A stretch of 64,000 nucleotides of DNA from Ascaphus truei (GCA_036426205.1 CM071574.1:8790864-8854863); one strand, 5' to 3'; shown: positions 25,101-40,400, numbered from the stretch's first letter. Notes: a model not told the origin generated them from the letters alone. Translations and numbers: made by a program.

Positions 25101-28100
25101 AGCGGGATCCCATTGTTCCGTATAACTTCGGCATAGTAAATTGCGGAACGTTTAGGGGTCCTCGGTCTGTTAGGATTCAGGAAATCCACATGGTGCAAAC
25201 CGAACCTCACGCTGTACCCCGAATTCCATTCAAAGGTGTCCATGAGAGACCAGGCACTGTACCCTTTCAGGTTCACCCCATCTAATCTGTGAGCTGTGGA
25301 CAGGGAGAAGTGGGGTTTGCAGCTGCATGTCAGGTATTCAATTATAATGCAATTACAGCAAGCGGAAAACACTAACCCCTGTATTAACTCCTCCGCTGTC
25401 AGAGGTACCAGCGACGTAACGCAAAGCAGAGCTTTAACTCTTCCACTACCAAAGAGGGCAGCACCTCGTTGCAAAGATAAGCTTTGCAATGTATTCCTAA
25501 CCCCTCTGCCATGGAACGGTTTAAGAAAACTAGAAAAGGAGGCAGCACTGCAGTGGACTTGTGAAGGTTCAGTGGAGGGTTGACGTTTCCGTCTTGCTTT
25601 GGGGACCTTTGTCCATCGTCGATCCTTCAAATAAACCATCACAATCTTTATCACAAGTCCACAGAAGTGCCGTGTCCCTTTTCTAGGTTACTTCAGGTGA
25701 TCCCCTCTGGCGGTGGAGCTGTTATGGAATTATTGTGAGTGCTCCTATACCAAAGCTACTGGCTGCTTTAAGACATGAGTGCTTAACTCCAGTCCTCAAG
25801 CCACCCCCTCTCCCACCCCCCAGCAGGTCAGGTTTTAGGATATCCCTGCTTCAGTACAGGAGATCAATTAGTCCCTTTTTCAGCACAGGTGGCTCAATCA
25901 GAGGCTCAGTCTTCGACTGAGGAAGCTGGGATATCCTGAAAACCTGAACTGTTGGGGCGTCTTGAGGACTGGAGTTGACACCCCTGCTTTAAGACATGTT
26001 TGAGTGCTTTACAAATGTATGTGTGAAAGTTTGATTTGGTGAAAGACAATAGCTACTTCAGTGGAATATGCAATCTACACATTTACCAAGGGCCCACATG
26101 TAGTAAATGTGGGATTTCTAAGCTGGAGCCGTGGTTGGGATTTATAAATCCTCGGACATTGGTTTCCATAGTTTCACTTATACAGTAAGATTTTCTTCTC
26201 TTCTGTGAGCTGTTCCAGGCTGTTTCATACGCCCGAGGGATTGTATTCTAAGGCCGTGCGTATAGTGCCCGCGACGGGCGACCAAAAACAAATACATTGC
26301 CGCCGCGTGCGCTTATAGTAAGCGCGACGGTGACAATGCGACGGAGCGACGTTGCATCGCCAAATTTGGAAGCTGGCAATATTTGATTTTTCAAGGGCTG
26401 TCGCCTCATGTGACAGCCCCTGAACCAATCAAATGCCAGAAAGCCCGCACCGCCGGCAGAAAGCGAAATATAACTTTCGCAAGCGGCAACGGGTGACGTC
26501 ACCCGTCACGTCGCCCTTCGCGGGCACTATACGCGGGGCCTAACACTGCAAATGTGCTGTTTAAACAACATCTCCCACTCACTGGATCTTCCAAATGAAC
26601 ACGTCAACCACTGTCCCAGACATCCTCACAAAGTATCATTGGTATTAAATAAATCTTCTTACCTTTCAAGGCTTCGTCGATGTAGGTTTTGTAGTAAAAT
26701 ATACGGTTGGTGTCATCAAAATCAGCCTTGTCGTCTGTCGCGACCCCGTTTTCAGTGATATAAATAGGAACGTCTCCATACTCATCCTTCACCCAGTTAA
26801 GCAGCCTCCTTAACCCCCAAGCCACTGCTCGGTGCTCTTTAACCGCTGTTGATGGCCAGTTTGTATTAACCTCTTCAGTTATGTCTACATCTCCCTCAAA
26901 AGTAGCTGGTTTCAGCTTGATGGTTTTATGCTGCACTATTTTCGTGGTGTAGATGTTTATACAGAAGACATCAGCCGTCCCCTGGATATATGCTCTCTCC
27001 TCCTCTGTAAAACTTGGCAGCCTGGAAGATGTCAGGTCCTGCAAGTCGCTCTTATTTGCCACTTGCCATTTCATGACATTCGGGTAGTCACCAGTTTTGA
27101 AGATTGGGTGTGCAAACCACCCTAGTGTGAACTGCAGGTAGCGGTCAGCCGCCTCCAAGTCTCTCGGTTCCTTGTGGTTTTTGGGTTCTACCCATTCTGT
27201 ATTGAGACTCAGCGAAATCACCCCTCCTTGACTCTTCCGATATTTCTCATCATACGTATGGTAGACCCTGGCATGGACTTTTAATAAACGGTGAGCGACT
27301 CTGTATGGAGCAGAGCCAGGATCGTCCTTGATACCTGGTGGAAACAGACCCACACCGTAGCCAGCTGCTACGATGCTGTGGGGCTGATTAAATGTCATCC
27401 AGAACTTGACCCGGTCTCCAAAGGTGCGAAAACAATAATCAGCATAGCTATGAAATGCATCGAGCACTGAATCATTCTCCCAACCGCCTGAATCCTCGAG
27501 TGCTTGGGGTAGATCCCAGTGGTAAAGTGTCACCATTGGAGCTATGTTGTTCGCTACTAAGCCATCAATAAGCCTATTGTAATAGTCAACCCCTTTAGCA
27601 TTGGCGGAACCCTTTCCAGATGGAAAGATTCGAGACCAAGACAAAGAGAACCTGTAGCTTGTGACTCCTAAAGCCCTCAGCATGTACATATCTGCATCTA
27701 GCTGATAATAGCTGTCACATGCAATGTCTCCAGTGTCATTATTAACAATGTTCCCAGGAACATGTGTAAATGTGTCCCATGTGCTGGGTCCTTTTCCATC
27801 AGCGTCCCATCCTCCTTCAACCTGATAAGAAGAGGTGGAAACTCCCCATTTGAAATCATCTGGAAATGTGCCATGGAAATACATATCTCTTTCAAAGGCG
27901 CTTTGACCTGAGAATTTTTCCCATACGACCATTGCTTTTGAGGGAACATCAGAGGCTGGCAGGGGTGATAGCTTTCTTGCATTAAACATTCTTGCGCCTG
28001 AAGCCGCGCCACTGGTCAACTTGCTATTTGGGAAGCCGTTGCGTTTAACAATGCCGGAGAATAAATATGCCGACTCTTTCGGGGTCCTCTGTCTGTTTGC

Positions 28101-30729
28101 ATCTCCAAAGTCCACGTAATGTAAACCAAATCTCTGGCTGTAACCCTGTGGCCCTTCAAAGCTGTCCAGCAAGGACCGGACTACATATGAATTTACAGGC
28201 ACTCCGTCATTCTTCACAGCTGCAAGGAAATTGGGAGACAGATTTGAGTCAGAATTTGTTCATGTGTTTCAGGGCTTCCATCTGTAGAAGAATTTTCCAA
28301 ATATGTGGCTAAAGCAAAAGGTGACAATGTGTGCTCATTTGCATGTAATTACGCAGAATCCCTAGCTGCCAAGGAAGAATTGTATGCCTAGAGTTATTGA
28401 TGAAAAGCAGGGTAGCAGACATGTCTGGGACATGTGAATGTGATCACAAGTGATATTTTTATTTGCTGTATTCTGTTGGGTTTTTGTACCTTTTTTTTTT
28501 TTAAAACTCACCATAACTTATATAATGTGTGGTTGTAGCATAGGAATGCAAAATGCCAGCGGATACAGAAAATAAATATAGGACAGTCAAAGTATTCTCC
28601 TAAAAAGGCCTTACATGAGTCCTGGAGTTGAGCACCCCTGGGTTAGAGAACAGATATGTAAATAACCTAATTGTACCTTGTAACAAGGGACGTATCCCTG
28701 TTCAGAAATGTGCCTCTAATCCAGCAGTGTGGTGGATAACTGCTGGTAGACAATTAACCAACACCACCTGGCTGATTACAGGTGTCAGAAAAGCCTGCCT
28801 CTGAGACAGGAAGAGAAATTCTTCCTGAGCTCACACGTGAGTTGAGCTGACCCAGGAAACAGATGTCTTGAGCTGCAAGCTGACAACAAGACAAAGGGGA
28901 AAAGATTCTAAACCTGGATCCTGACATTGCCTCATCACACAAAGGTGCGGACACCAGGAGAACAAAGAAGCATCCCCCCTACAGCTACCAGAGAGACAGA
29001 TAAGACTTTACTTTCTAAGACTGTTGTATATCTGTACATATCAAATTATATGTTTGGGGCTGGGAAACATGCTAATCTAAAGGGAGTTGTGGACTGCATA
29101 TGTTTAACTAGAAATACTCCCAAGTGGAACAGAAGCTTTGTTTGACCCCTTATTTGCATACGTTGATGATTTTCTTGTGTTAAAGAAGCAGGCGCAATAA
29201 AAGCCTTATTTAATTTCACCTTAAAACCAGTCTCTATTGCGTACCTCTGCACACGTCTCTTACATACCTTTCCTAATGGTTTTCAGGTCTCCATTAGGTC
29301 TGCATTGCATTGTCAGAATCAGGTTTGTGCAGCAAGCTGCTTACAGATGACACTGAGCAATAATTCTATTAACTCCATTGCCTTACAGTAACATTGTGAC
29401 TAACAAACAACCATGGAGAAATTAAACATTAACTTTCAATGCAGCAGAGCAGATTTGCAGCATCTCTCTATTACTTTCAGTGTGACAAGCTCTGGCGCAC
29501 TCTGCTGGAAGTTAAACCTGTTCTAAAACTTTCCCAGATGTGATTACGGTGTAAATTACCTTTTAAAACCTCATTGATGTAGGCAGTCAAATAATCCATT
29601 CTTGCAGTGTCATTAAACACATCTCCATCATATGCCGTTGGCGCCCCGTTCCCGGTTATGTATATCGGAAGGCCGCTCTTCGCATACTCCTCTTTCACAA
29701 AATTGAGCAGCCTCCTGATACCCCAGGGTACTACTGTGACCCAGGAAGAGGAGGTCACGGGCCACGAAGGATCCACGTGCTGAGCAAAGCCCCCGATGTT
29801 ATCATACTCTGGAACACAGCTGGTATTCACAGGAGCACTGACCAGCCTGGAAGTATAATGGGAAATGCCAACGAAGTCTGCAGTTCCTCTGATAAAGGAT
29901 TTCTCTTGTTCTGTAAATGTGGGCAGTGGAGACACGGTGTCAGGGCACTGCTGGTGCTTCAGCTGCATTTGTGTTTTAAAGACCTCAGGGTAATCGCCAT
30001 TAACAAAGATAGGATGGGCAAACCAGCCCAACATGAACTGCATGTAGCGCTCAGCGGCCTTCACATCCTCAGGAGCAGCAGACGCTGGCTCTGCCCAGTC
30101 CGAGTTTAAAGAGATGCCCACTTTTCCCCGCTGCTGGGGACGGTATATATTATTGTACACATGCCAAGCTTTTGCGTGAGCTTTCAGGATGGCGTGGGAA
30201 ACCTAAGAGGAGCAGCAAAGGGAAACAAAGATATATGAATCCCACAGCTAGGGACTATTCTGATTAAAAGACATTTTTATAAGCAGCAGTTAATTGTTGT
30301 TGCTATAAAACAGCGTCCAGTATGTACATTATCAGTGATCAAAATGCCTTAAACCAGTTATGGTACTGAGAAGGTTTTCAGTATATTGAAACCGTTAAAC
30401 ATGGTGAGGAAGCTGTTCTGATCTAGTTTTGTACAACATATACCGTACTGTCTCGAAACATAATAGTATCATCCCACTTTGATCACTGCTCATTATTATT
30501 CAACAGTGTAGCATGTTCAGCGCAATGTAGCATGTTTCGCGGTTTAACCCTTTTCTAGAGCAAGGTGCTGCAGGTAGAGATGGACTCAGATACAGAAACT
30601 AAGTTCCCAAACTTTTTTTTAAGTTGCGAAAGTCTTATAATCCGGAAAATGTGCAACAATTTTACGAAAGACTTAATTTTTAAAAATGCAAATACTTAAA
30701 TACCTGTAGGGTTGAGGAAGGAGAGAGAG

Positions 30730-30760
<31 letters not shown>

Positions 30761-30849
30761 TACACACGCACACAGAGAGACACACACACAGAGAGAAAGA
30801 CACAGAGAGAAAGTCACAGAGAGGGAGAGACACAGAGAGAGAGAGACAC

Positions 30850-30882
<33 letters not shown>

Positions 30883-31433
30883 GAGAGAGAGAGAGAGACA
30901 GAAAATAAAAGAAATGTCTCCATCTCCTCTCCTGAAAAAGCCTATTATATATTGTATGGATACAATTATAGACTATTCACATGTAATGTAATTATTCATT
31001 ATATTCATATATATTTATTAAATTGCGCACTTATAGTAACTTAATCATATAAACGCCTACGAAGCATTAAATTACATCTCTGTATTGATGTCTGTGTCTG
31101 CCAATGTCGAGTAAAATAATCTTTATAGGGGAACTTTATGAGCTTGAACTTAAATCTATTTCCTTGGACACAGAGGCACAGAGAGCGCACACTGAAAAAA
31201 TGCCTAAGCAGAGGCAAGTGTGGTGCATGGTAAAGGGTAAATAGTTCAAGTCTGTGAGGATCCCTAGAGATCCAATATACCAGTAAAGCCCGGGCATATC
31301 TGTGCATTTTGGACCCAATAAACCTCTTTTAACCCTGCTTTTCACCATTATCACCCAACATACAGTGCTTCCACTGCAGCAAGGGATTCTGGGAAATGAC
31401 ATGCAAATGAGCACACAGTGCCACTTTATGCTT

Positions 31434-31488
<55 letters not shown>

Positions 31489-34400
31489 CAATTTGTGATA
31501 AACATGAATGAAAACATGTTGATAAATTTTCCATCCCTTGCATGTTATACCTTGTATGAGGTGTCTCCTGGATCTTTAATTCCTGGTGCATGTTGTCCAG
31601 TGCCATAACCGGCGTAGCCAACAACCCATGGTTCATGGAATGTTACCCATAATTTGACCCGATCACCAAAGCTGCTAAAGCAGAAACCTGCATAGTCCAC
31701 AAAAGCATCTATAACGCTCTCATTTTGCCAACCTCCAAGTTCTTGCAACGGTTGGGGTAAATCCCAGTGAAACAAGGTAACCATTGGTTCAATATTTGCG
31801 TGAAGTAAGCGGTCAATTAATTTGTTGTAGTATTTTAAGCCTTTTGCATTCACTTTAGACTTGAAGCCTGTTGGGAAAAGCCTCGACCAAGATATAGAAA
31901 ACATATACATTTTGGACTCTAGCCCCTTCAGAAGATACACATCGTAGTCCATTTTATGGTAGCTATCACAAGCCACGTTTGCGGTTTCATTCTTTTCAGC
32001 ATGGCCTTGATGACCAAATGTGTCCCATATAGTTTCTCCTTTTCCACCCTCTGCCCAGCCTCCTTCCACTTTAAAGGCTGCGGTAGATGTTCCCCACTGA
32101 AAACCACTGGCGAAGGTGTCATACAAGAAGGCGTCTCTCTCTGCTGCGGACTGGCTTGCAAACTTGTCCCAAACGGTGGTGTACGATGAGCGAGAGGCAT
32201 AGGACACGGCTGGTAGGTTTCCCAAGCTATGATAATGCAAGAGACGCAACAATGGATTTCAGTGATAAGGGAGCAAATGAAAAGTTACATGTAAAACAAG
32301 CAACATAAAGCACACTATTGATGGCCAACTCCAGTCCTCAAAGGCCACGAATAGGTCAGGTTTTAAGGATATCCGTCTTCAGCCACAGGTGGCTCAATCA
32401 TGGTAGTCTTCAACTGAGCCACTGATTGAGCCACCTGTGCTTGAACGAGGGATATGCTTAAATTGACGTGTTCGTGGCTCTTGAGTATGGAGTTGGCCAC
32501 TCTCCTGATCTAAAGTAAAAGACATATTAGTCCATTGGGTCAGTTGGCGTGCTAGGTCGCCTGTAGACCCTTGTCCACCCCCTCCAATCCCAGACCTCCT
32601 TCTGATTTCCCGTGTGGAGATCTTCCTTATAACTTGAGCCTCCATCTATTACATTTATGGATTCGTGCTAAATCACCACACTAATCATGGAGACAGCCCA
32701 TCTCTTTCTATCTCATTGTTCAACCTCCCTCCTCCCTTCTCTGCTATCATCCTCCCCTACGTGGTAAATTACACATAAAGACAATGTAAAAAACAATGGC
32801 TTCTGTGGATCTTAACGCTTTGAAAAGAGTAAAAACGTGTTTTTTTAGTACGTTGGGATAGCTGTGGGTAGTTCGTGGATAGCTTGGGATAGTAGTGGGA
32901 TAGCCGAGGGATAGCTGTGGGATAGTAGTGGGATAGCCGAGGATAGCCGTGGGATAGTAGTGATACCGTGGGATAGTCGTGGGATAGTAGTGTGATAGCC
33001 GTGGGATAAATAGACACACGTACCTTCCTTGCTGACAGCTGAATGATCTAAAAACTCATTAATGCATATCCCATGAACACTGCACCATAGCTGATCACCG
33101 CGTGAAACACAAGACGTGGAAGTCACTGATATAAAGGTGGGAGGGGGGTTATGCACCAGGGTCCGTCCTACCTCCCTTCCTCGATTCACCAAAGGTCAAT
33201 ATTGCTGCGCTAAAATTAGGCGTTAAAAAAAAAATTTGGAGGTGCGACAATAATATACACTTCCCTTCGTATTCTGTAAGAATTATTTATTCATAAATGG
33301 GTTCTATCATTCTCATTTGTACAGCTGAAAATTCATGCCTCAACGCCTATCTCCCCTACAATCTATCCTAAACGCTGCAGCCAGAATCACTCTGCTCTTT
33401 CCTAAATCTGTTCAGCATCTCCCTGCTGAAATCCTCTCCTGGCTTCGATCAAATCCCGCCATCTCACACTCAATTCTTCCCTCACTTTTAAAGCTTTACA
33501 CTCTCTGCCCCTCCTTACATCTCAGCCCTATTGTCTCGGTATACACCATCCTGACTCTTGTGTTCTGCCTTGGATGCCTTCTCTCTACCCCTTTGTTATC
33601 TAAAGCCCTTGCCCATTAAACCTTTCTCACTGACTGCCCCACACTCTGGAATGCTCTTCCCCTCAATATATCCGACTAGCACCCTCTTTCAGCCTTTAAG
33701 ACGCACCTTAAAACACACCACCTTAACGAAGCATATGAGTAGCTCCGTGGTGGATACTTTACACCTCATAGATAAACCTTGGCCCCTTGCAGATGCACTT
33801 ACCAGAACACCCTTTATTATCTCTGTACGTTTCTCCTAGCTACCAATAGATTGTAAGCTCTCGAAACAGGGACATCCTTTAAATGCGCAATTGTGTGTGG
33901 CTGGGGGAATATATCCAGTTTTCTACTCTTGTGTTAGTAAGGGACTGTTTTAATAGCCGTGAAACTACCAATGTGCTGCAAAGGAATGCTTTCAGGCACC
34001 AACGGGGTTTAAACTTATCCTACAACATATACACCCTACAAATAAAATACAAACGACATAACATCTATATATGCAAATATGAAACCTTTAGTAGCCCAAG
34101 TGATTAGCTATCGTGGTGTTGACCATGATAGCTGTCATTAAGCTTCTAAGGGGTTAATATATTAGAAGTTCAACATTATTATTATATATTTGTATCATAT
34201 ATTCTAGTTTGGCGAGTCTCATCTTGCCTATGTCTATAGTGGCCATTACATACATTGCAAGATAGGCGATACAAAGTTGTCTAAAGTGATGTATAAATTA
34301 TCTTTATATATTTTTTTATACATATATGTGTGCTCTGTTTTTTGGAAGGTCTCTGTATCTCCTTTGGGATACAGTCTCTTTATTTATCTTTATGTCTGAT

Positions 34401-37400
34401 TTATGATTTCTATGGGAGTGCTGGTTATTTTAACCCCTTCAGCCATGTGTTTTTCTCCATACTTTTGTTTCTTGTTCGGGGATTGCACCTTAAATAACGT
34501 TATCTATTACAGAGGTTGTAGTTTGCCCAGTGGGCACTACTCTACCTGGGATATTTTAAAGGTAGGAAGAAAGGGATTTTCTGTCCGTTGGGAAGAGCAG
34601 TCGTCAGCTTCAAACTGAAAACCAAAACTTCCGAACCCTTCGATACGCTGTAAAACAAACAGGTCATTCAAGGAGAAATGAACAAAGATTTAAGAAGCAT
34701 TGCAGGCTTGCCCTCCTAAGGCCGTAATATACCAAAAAACGCCCCACAGCGTCGCCCGGAGTGAGTGACGCCGCGCCGGCGCCAAAACAAAGAGTACATT
34801 ATGCTAAGTGTTATACCAATGGCGACGTTAGTCTTAGCACTGCTCCTACTGCAATGGCAGAAGACAGTTGAAGAGATTTGCAAATTTGTTGTTCAGGTTT
34901 GCGATGGCCGAGTGACGTGACACAGCACGTCCAATCAAAGTACAGATGTCAGCCTTGTCTCCGGCAGTCGCGCGCAGAAGAATGTGCTTGTGCACATGTC
35001 GCTCTGCGACGCCCACAAATATGCGCGCGGATTGCAGTTCATTAGTATAATCGCAAACTAAGCCCAGATACAGAAAGTTCCGTTACATCGGGGTAACACA
35101 ACGTGACGTGACGCAATGACGTCACCGGAAAGTAAAGAGAAAAAACCAGAACATAGTGCAATATGTACTAGAAGTGTTCGGGAAACGGGGGTTAGGACTG
35201 GTTACTGCATATTCCCAAAAAATCAAACGCTTATCCAGCACTGGGGCAAATCCTAATGTAACCCCCCAGTGTGCTGCAAGCAGCACAGGACAGGGCCCTT
35301 AGAATTACAACTCCACAGGACCATGTGACTGTGCTCAGCCGGTGAGTGACAGTTGGTGACCGTTGGAGGCTGAGAGGGAGTTGACAGGGAATGAGGGTGT
35401 GCAGGGCCATCCTGCACAGAGGGACCGCATGAGCCGAGGGGGAGGAGAGGGACACCGACCTGCAGAAGATAGCACCAGTCCAGGATAGTAGCAGCATTGG
35501 GGCTGGCCAGGCTGCATAAGTGGCTCCCAGAGCAGAGCACCAGCGGATCCTCGGCCCACTGGCGTGGGGAACTGTGAGTAACTGGGAGGGGATTCTAGCT
35601 ACAGGAAAAGGCGCCGGCGCCTGTGTGACGAAAACAGGCCTGCAGGTACCAGCTGAACATAAGAGCGCCAGGGTTATGTGCCAGACACTTACACACAGAC
35701 TCACTAATACCGACTTACACACAGTCTCACTATAACAACAGCACTTAACACAGTCCACTATAACACAGCACTCTTACACACAGGCTCCTATAACACAGCA
35801 CTTACACACAGACTCCCTATAACACAGCACTTACACACAGTCTCACTATAAACAAAGCACTTAACACAGTCTCACTATAACACAGCACTTACACAGCTCA
35901 CTATAAACACAGACTACACACGACTCACTAACACAGCACTTACACAACAAGACTCACTATAACACAGCATTTACACACGGCTCACTATAACACAGCACTT
36001 ACACACAGGGACTCACTATAACACAGCACTTATCACACAGGATCATAAACACGCACTTACACACAGCTCACCTTATAACACAGCACTTAACACAGACCAC
36101 TATAACACAGCACTTACACACAGACTCCCTATTAACAACAGCACTTACACAAACGTCTCACTATAACACAGCACTTACAAACAGTCTCACTATAAACACA
36201 GCACTTAAACACAGAGTCAACTATAAACCACAGCACTTACACACAGACTCACATAACACACGCACTTACACACAGAATCACTATAACACAGCACTTACAC
36301 ACAGACTCACTATAACACAGCATTAACACAGCTCACATAACACAACACTACACACAGGCTCACTTAACACAGCACTTACACACAGTCTCACTAAACACGC
36401 ACTTACACCAGACGCACATAACACAGCACTTACACACAGACTCCCTATAACACAGCACTTACACACAGACTCACGATAACACAGCACTTACACAGACTCA
36501 CTATAACACAGCACTTACACAGACTCACTATAACACAGCACTTACACACAGTCTCACTATAACACAGCAATTAACACAGTCTACTATAACACAGCACTTA
36601 CACACAGTCTCACTATAAACACACACTACACACAGACTCACTATAACACAGCACTTACACACAGACTCACTATAACACAGCACTTACACACAGACTCACT
36701 ATAACACAGCACTTACACACAGACTCACTATAACACAGCACTTACACACAGTCTCACTATAACACAGCACTTACACACAGTCTCACTATAACACAGCACT
36801 TACACACAGACTCACATAAACACAGCACTTACACACAGACTCACTATAACACAGCACTTACACACAGACTCACTATAACACAGCACTTACACACAGACTC
36901 ACTATAACACAGCACTTACACACAGACTCCCTATAACACAGCACTTACACACAGACTCACTATAACACAGCACTTCACACACAGGCTCACTATAACACAG
37001 CACTTACACACAGGCTCATATAACACAGCACTTACACACAGGCTCACTATAACACAGCACTTACACACAGGCTCACTATACACACGCACTTACCACAGGC
37101 TCACTATAACACAGCAATACACACAGGCTCACTATAACACAGCACTTACACACAGACTCCCTATAACACAGCACTTACACACAGACTCCCTATAACACAG
37201 CACTTACACACAGACTCCCTATAACACAGCACTTACACACAGTCTCGCTATAACACAGCACTTACACACAGTCTCCACTATAAACAGCACTTACACACCA
37301 GACTCTATAACACAGCACTTACACACAGTCTCACTATAACACAGCACTTACACACAGTCTCACTATAACACAGCATTTAGCAGCCGCGCTGTACTGCAAG

Positions 37401-40400
37401 TTTTCACACATACAATTTGTTTTGTATATGGAACTTGCGACGGAAGCAAATCCTCAAGCCAATGCATGCTGTTTTAAACACAGCTTTTAGACAGAGGCTG
37501 GGATGAGATGCAAAGCCATTAAACCCACTCACAGACATTTTTCAACCTTGATGGGTATCATCAGTGTGAGGTTGGTTGCTGGCTATGCTGGTTTGAGACT
37601 AGACTAGGTATTCACCACAATTATTAAGGTTATGGTGGGTGAAAAAAGTGACAAAAACCCTCCACAGTAAAGCATAAAGCAACTGTAACTGTGTGCTCAT
37701 TTGCATGTCATTTCCCAGAATCCCTTGCTGCAATGGAAACGATAATGGGGAAAGATAGGGTTGCAGACCTGTCTAAGACATGCAAATGAACATACAGTAA
37801 TATTTACAGTTGCTTTATATATATATATATTACTGTGGTATCCTTTTATTCCTGCCCGCTCCGCTCTCATAAGGGCTCATATCATTGCACGGACTCAGGC
37901 TCCCACCTCATAGACAGAGGTATAGTAAGATAAGAGGGGTACACTAATATTGCTAGTCTGGTGTGAAATGGGCCCTCCATGAAAAGCAGAGGAAAGACGA
38001 TAGTGCCGACAAGTAAACCAATCTTTATATAAGTGACACTCAGTAACAAACGCACTCACATCGTGTCCATTCTTTAGATCATAATCTTTAAAATCTTTGG
38101 ACGCTCCAGATATGACGAAGTGCAACGCTCTCGCCTGGTGCCTGGATGTTCGCCCACAGGAAGTGTACGCGTCTCTCTCTCAGCTCTCTGGATGCACGAT
38201 GTGAGTGCGTTTGTTACTGAGTATCACTTATATAAAGATTGTTTTACTTCTCTGCACTATTGTCTTTCCTCTGCTTTTCCTGCAGGGCCCATTTGACACC
38301 AGACTACCAACATTAGGATTTGCCCCAGTGCTGGATAAGCGTTTAATTTTTGGGAATATGCGAGTACCAGTCCTAACCCCCGTTTCCCTGAACACTTAGC
38401 GTTACAACAAAAGGGAACAGGTTTTTGGGGGTGCTTAAAGACAATTATATGACCCAAATTATTGAGGAACCAACCAGGAGAGGGGCAGTTCTGGATTTGG
38501 TCATATCAAACAATGTAGAAGTAATAACAAATATTCAAGTCCTGGAACATTTGGGTAACCGTGATCATAACATGGTCTCATTTGAAATAAATGATCAAAA
38601 AACAGATTACTTGGGTTCAACAAAGACTTTAAACTTTAGAAAGGCAGATTTTAATAAACTGAGGTCTAATCTAGTAGTAATACAATGGGATGATGTTTTT
38701 GCAGGGAAAAATGTAGAAGATAAATGGGCAGTCTTTAAAACATTGTTAGAAAAGCACACTTATCAGTGTATACCCTTGGGTAATAAGTATAAAAGAAATA
38801 AGTCAAAACCAATGTGGCTAAATAAACAGGTAGGGGAGGAAATGGACAAGAAGAGGAAGGCGTTTAGATTCTTTAAGTCAGAAGGGACAGAGACATCGTA
38901 TCAGAATTATAAGGAATGTAACAAAAATTGCAAAAGGGCAATCAAATTAGCAAAAATGGATAATGAAAAAAGGATTGCAATAGAAAGTAAGGTCAACCCT
39001 AAAAAAATCTTTAAGTACCTTAATAACAAAAAAATGAGAAAAGAAAATATAGGACCCTTTCAGTGTGAGATGGGTAGGCAGATTATTGGAGATAAGGAAA
39101 AAGCTGAGGTATTAAACAAATTCTTTGCCTCTGTGTTTACCAGGGAAGAATCAAGTTCAATAGTAGTGCCACAGGAGGAAGCCACAACCTCCATATTAAT
39201 GAACAATTGGTTAACTGAGGAAGAAGTTCATAAGCGACTTGAAAAAAATTAAAGTTAATAAGGCACCTTGCCCAGATGGCATACATCCAAGAGTTCTCAA
39301 GGAGTTAAGCTCAGTAATAGCAAAACCATTATATTTAATATTCAAGGACTCCATTTCCACAGGCTCAGTACCACAAGATTGGCGTAAAGCAGATGTGGTG
39401 CCTATATTTAAAAAGGGAGCTAGATCACAACCGGGAAATTACAGACCTGTAAGCCTGACTTCAATAGTGGGGAAACTACTTGAAGGTTTAATACAGGATA
39501 ATATTCAGGAATACCTAATGGAAAATAAAATTATTAGTAATAGTCGGCATGGATTTATGAAGGATAGATCTTGCCAAACTAACCTTATTTGTTTCTTTGA
39601 GGAGGTAAGTAGGAATCTAGACCAGGGCAATGCCGTTGATGTGGTCTACTTAGATTTTGCAAATGCTTTTGATACGGTTTCACACAAGAGGTTGGTGTAC
39701 AAAATAAAGAAAGTTGGACTCAGTAATAATATATGCACCTGGATTGAAAACTGGTTAAAGGACAGACAACAGAGGGTTGCCATAAATGGAACTTTTTCAG
39801 GTTGGGCTAAAGTCGTGAGTGGAGTACCTCAGGGATCAGTACTGGGACCCCTGCTTTTTAACTTGTTTATTAATGACCTTGAGGTTGGGATCGAGAGCAA
39901 AGTCTCCATCTTTACTGATGATACTAAATTGTGTAAGGTAATAGAATCAGAGCAGGATGTAATTTCTCTTCAGAAGGACTTGGAGAGACTGGAAAAGTGG
40001 GCAGGTAAATGGCAGATGAGGTTTAATACAGATAAATGTAAGGTTATGCATTTGGGATACAAGAATAAAACGGCGACGTACAAATTAAATGGAGATACAT
40101 TGGGGGAATCCTTGATGGAGAAGGATTTAGGAGTGCTTGTAGACAGGAGGCTTAGCAATAGTGCCCAATGTCATGCAGTAGCTGCAAAGGCAAACAAGAT
40201 CTTATCTTGCATCAAACGGGCAATGGATGGAAGGGAAGTAAACATAATTATGCCCCTTTACAAAGCATTAGTAAGACCACACCTTGAATATGGAGTACAA
40301 TTTTGGGCACCAATCCTAAGAAAAGACATTATGGAACTAGAGAGAGTGCAGAGAAGAGCCACCAAATTAATAAAGGGGGTGGATAATCTGATTTATGAGG

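Noticed and set aside
30696..30923. Ser/Leu- and Thr/His-rich open frames
   Set aside because: Products of CA and GA simple repeats.
35231..35758. 175-codon open frame on the - strand
   Set aside because: Cys/Ser-rich, in an unclassified GC-rich insert, no recognisable family.
35760..37375. Regular direct repeats resembling a CRISPR array
   Set aside because: No unique spacers, unit about 29 bp head to tail, vertebrate context: a minisatellite.
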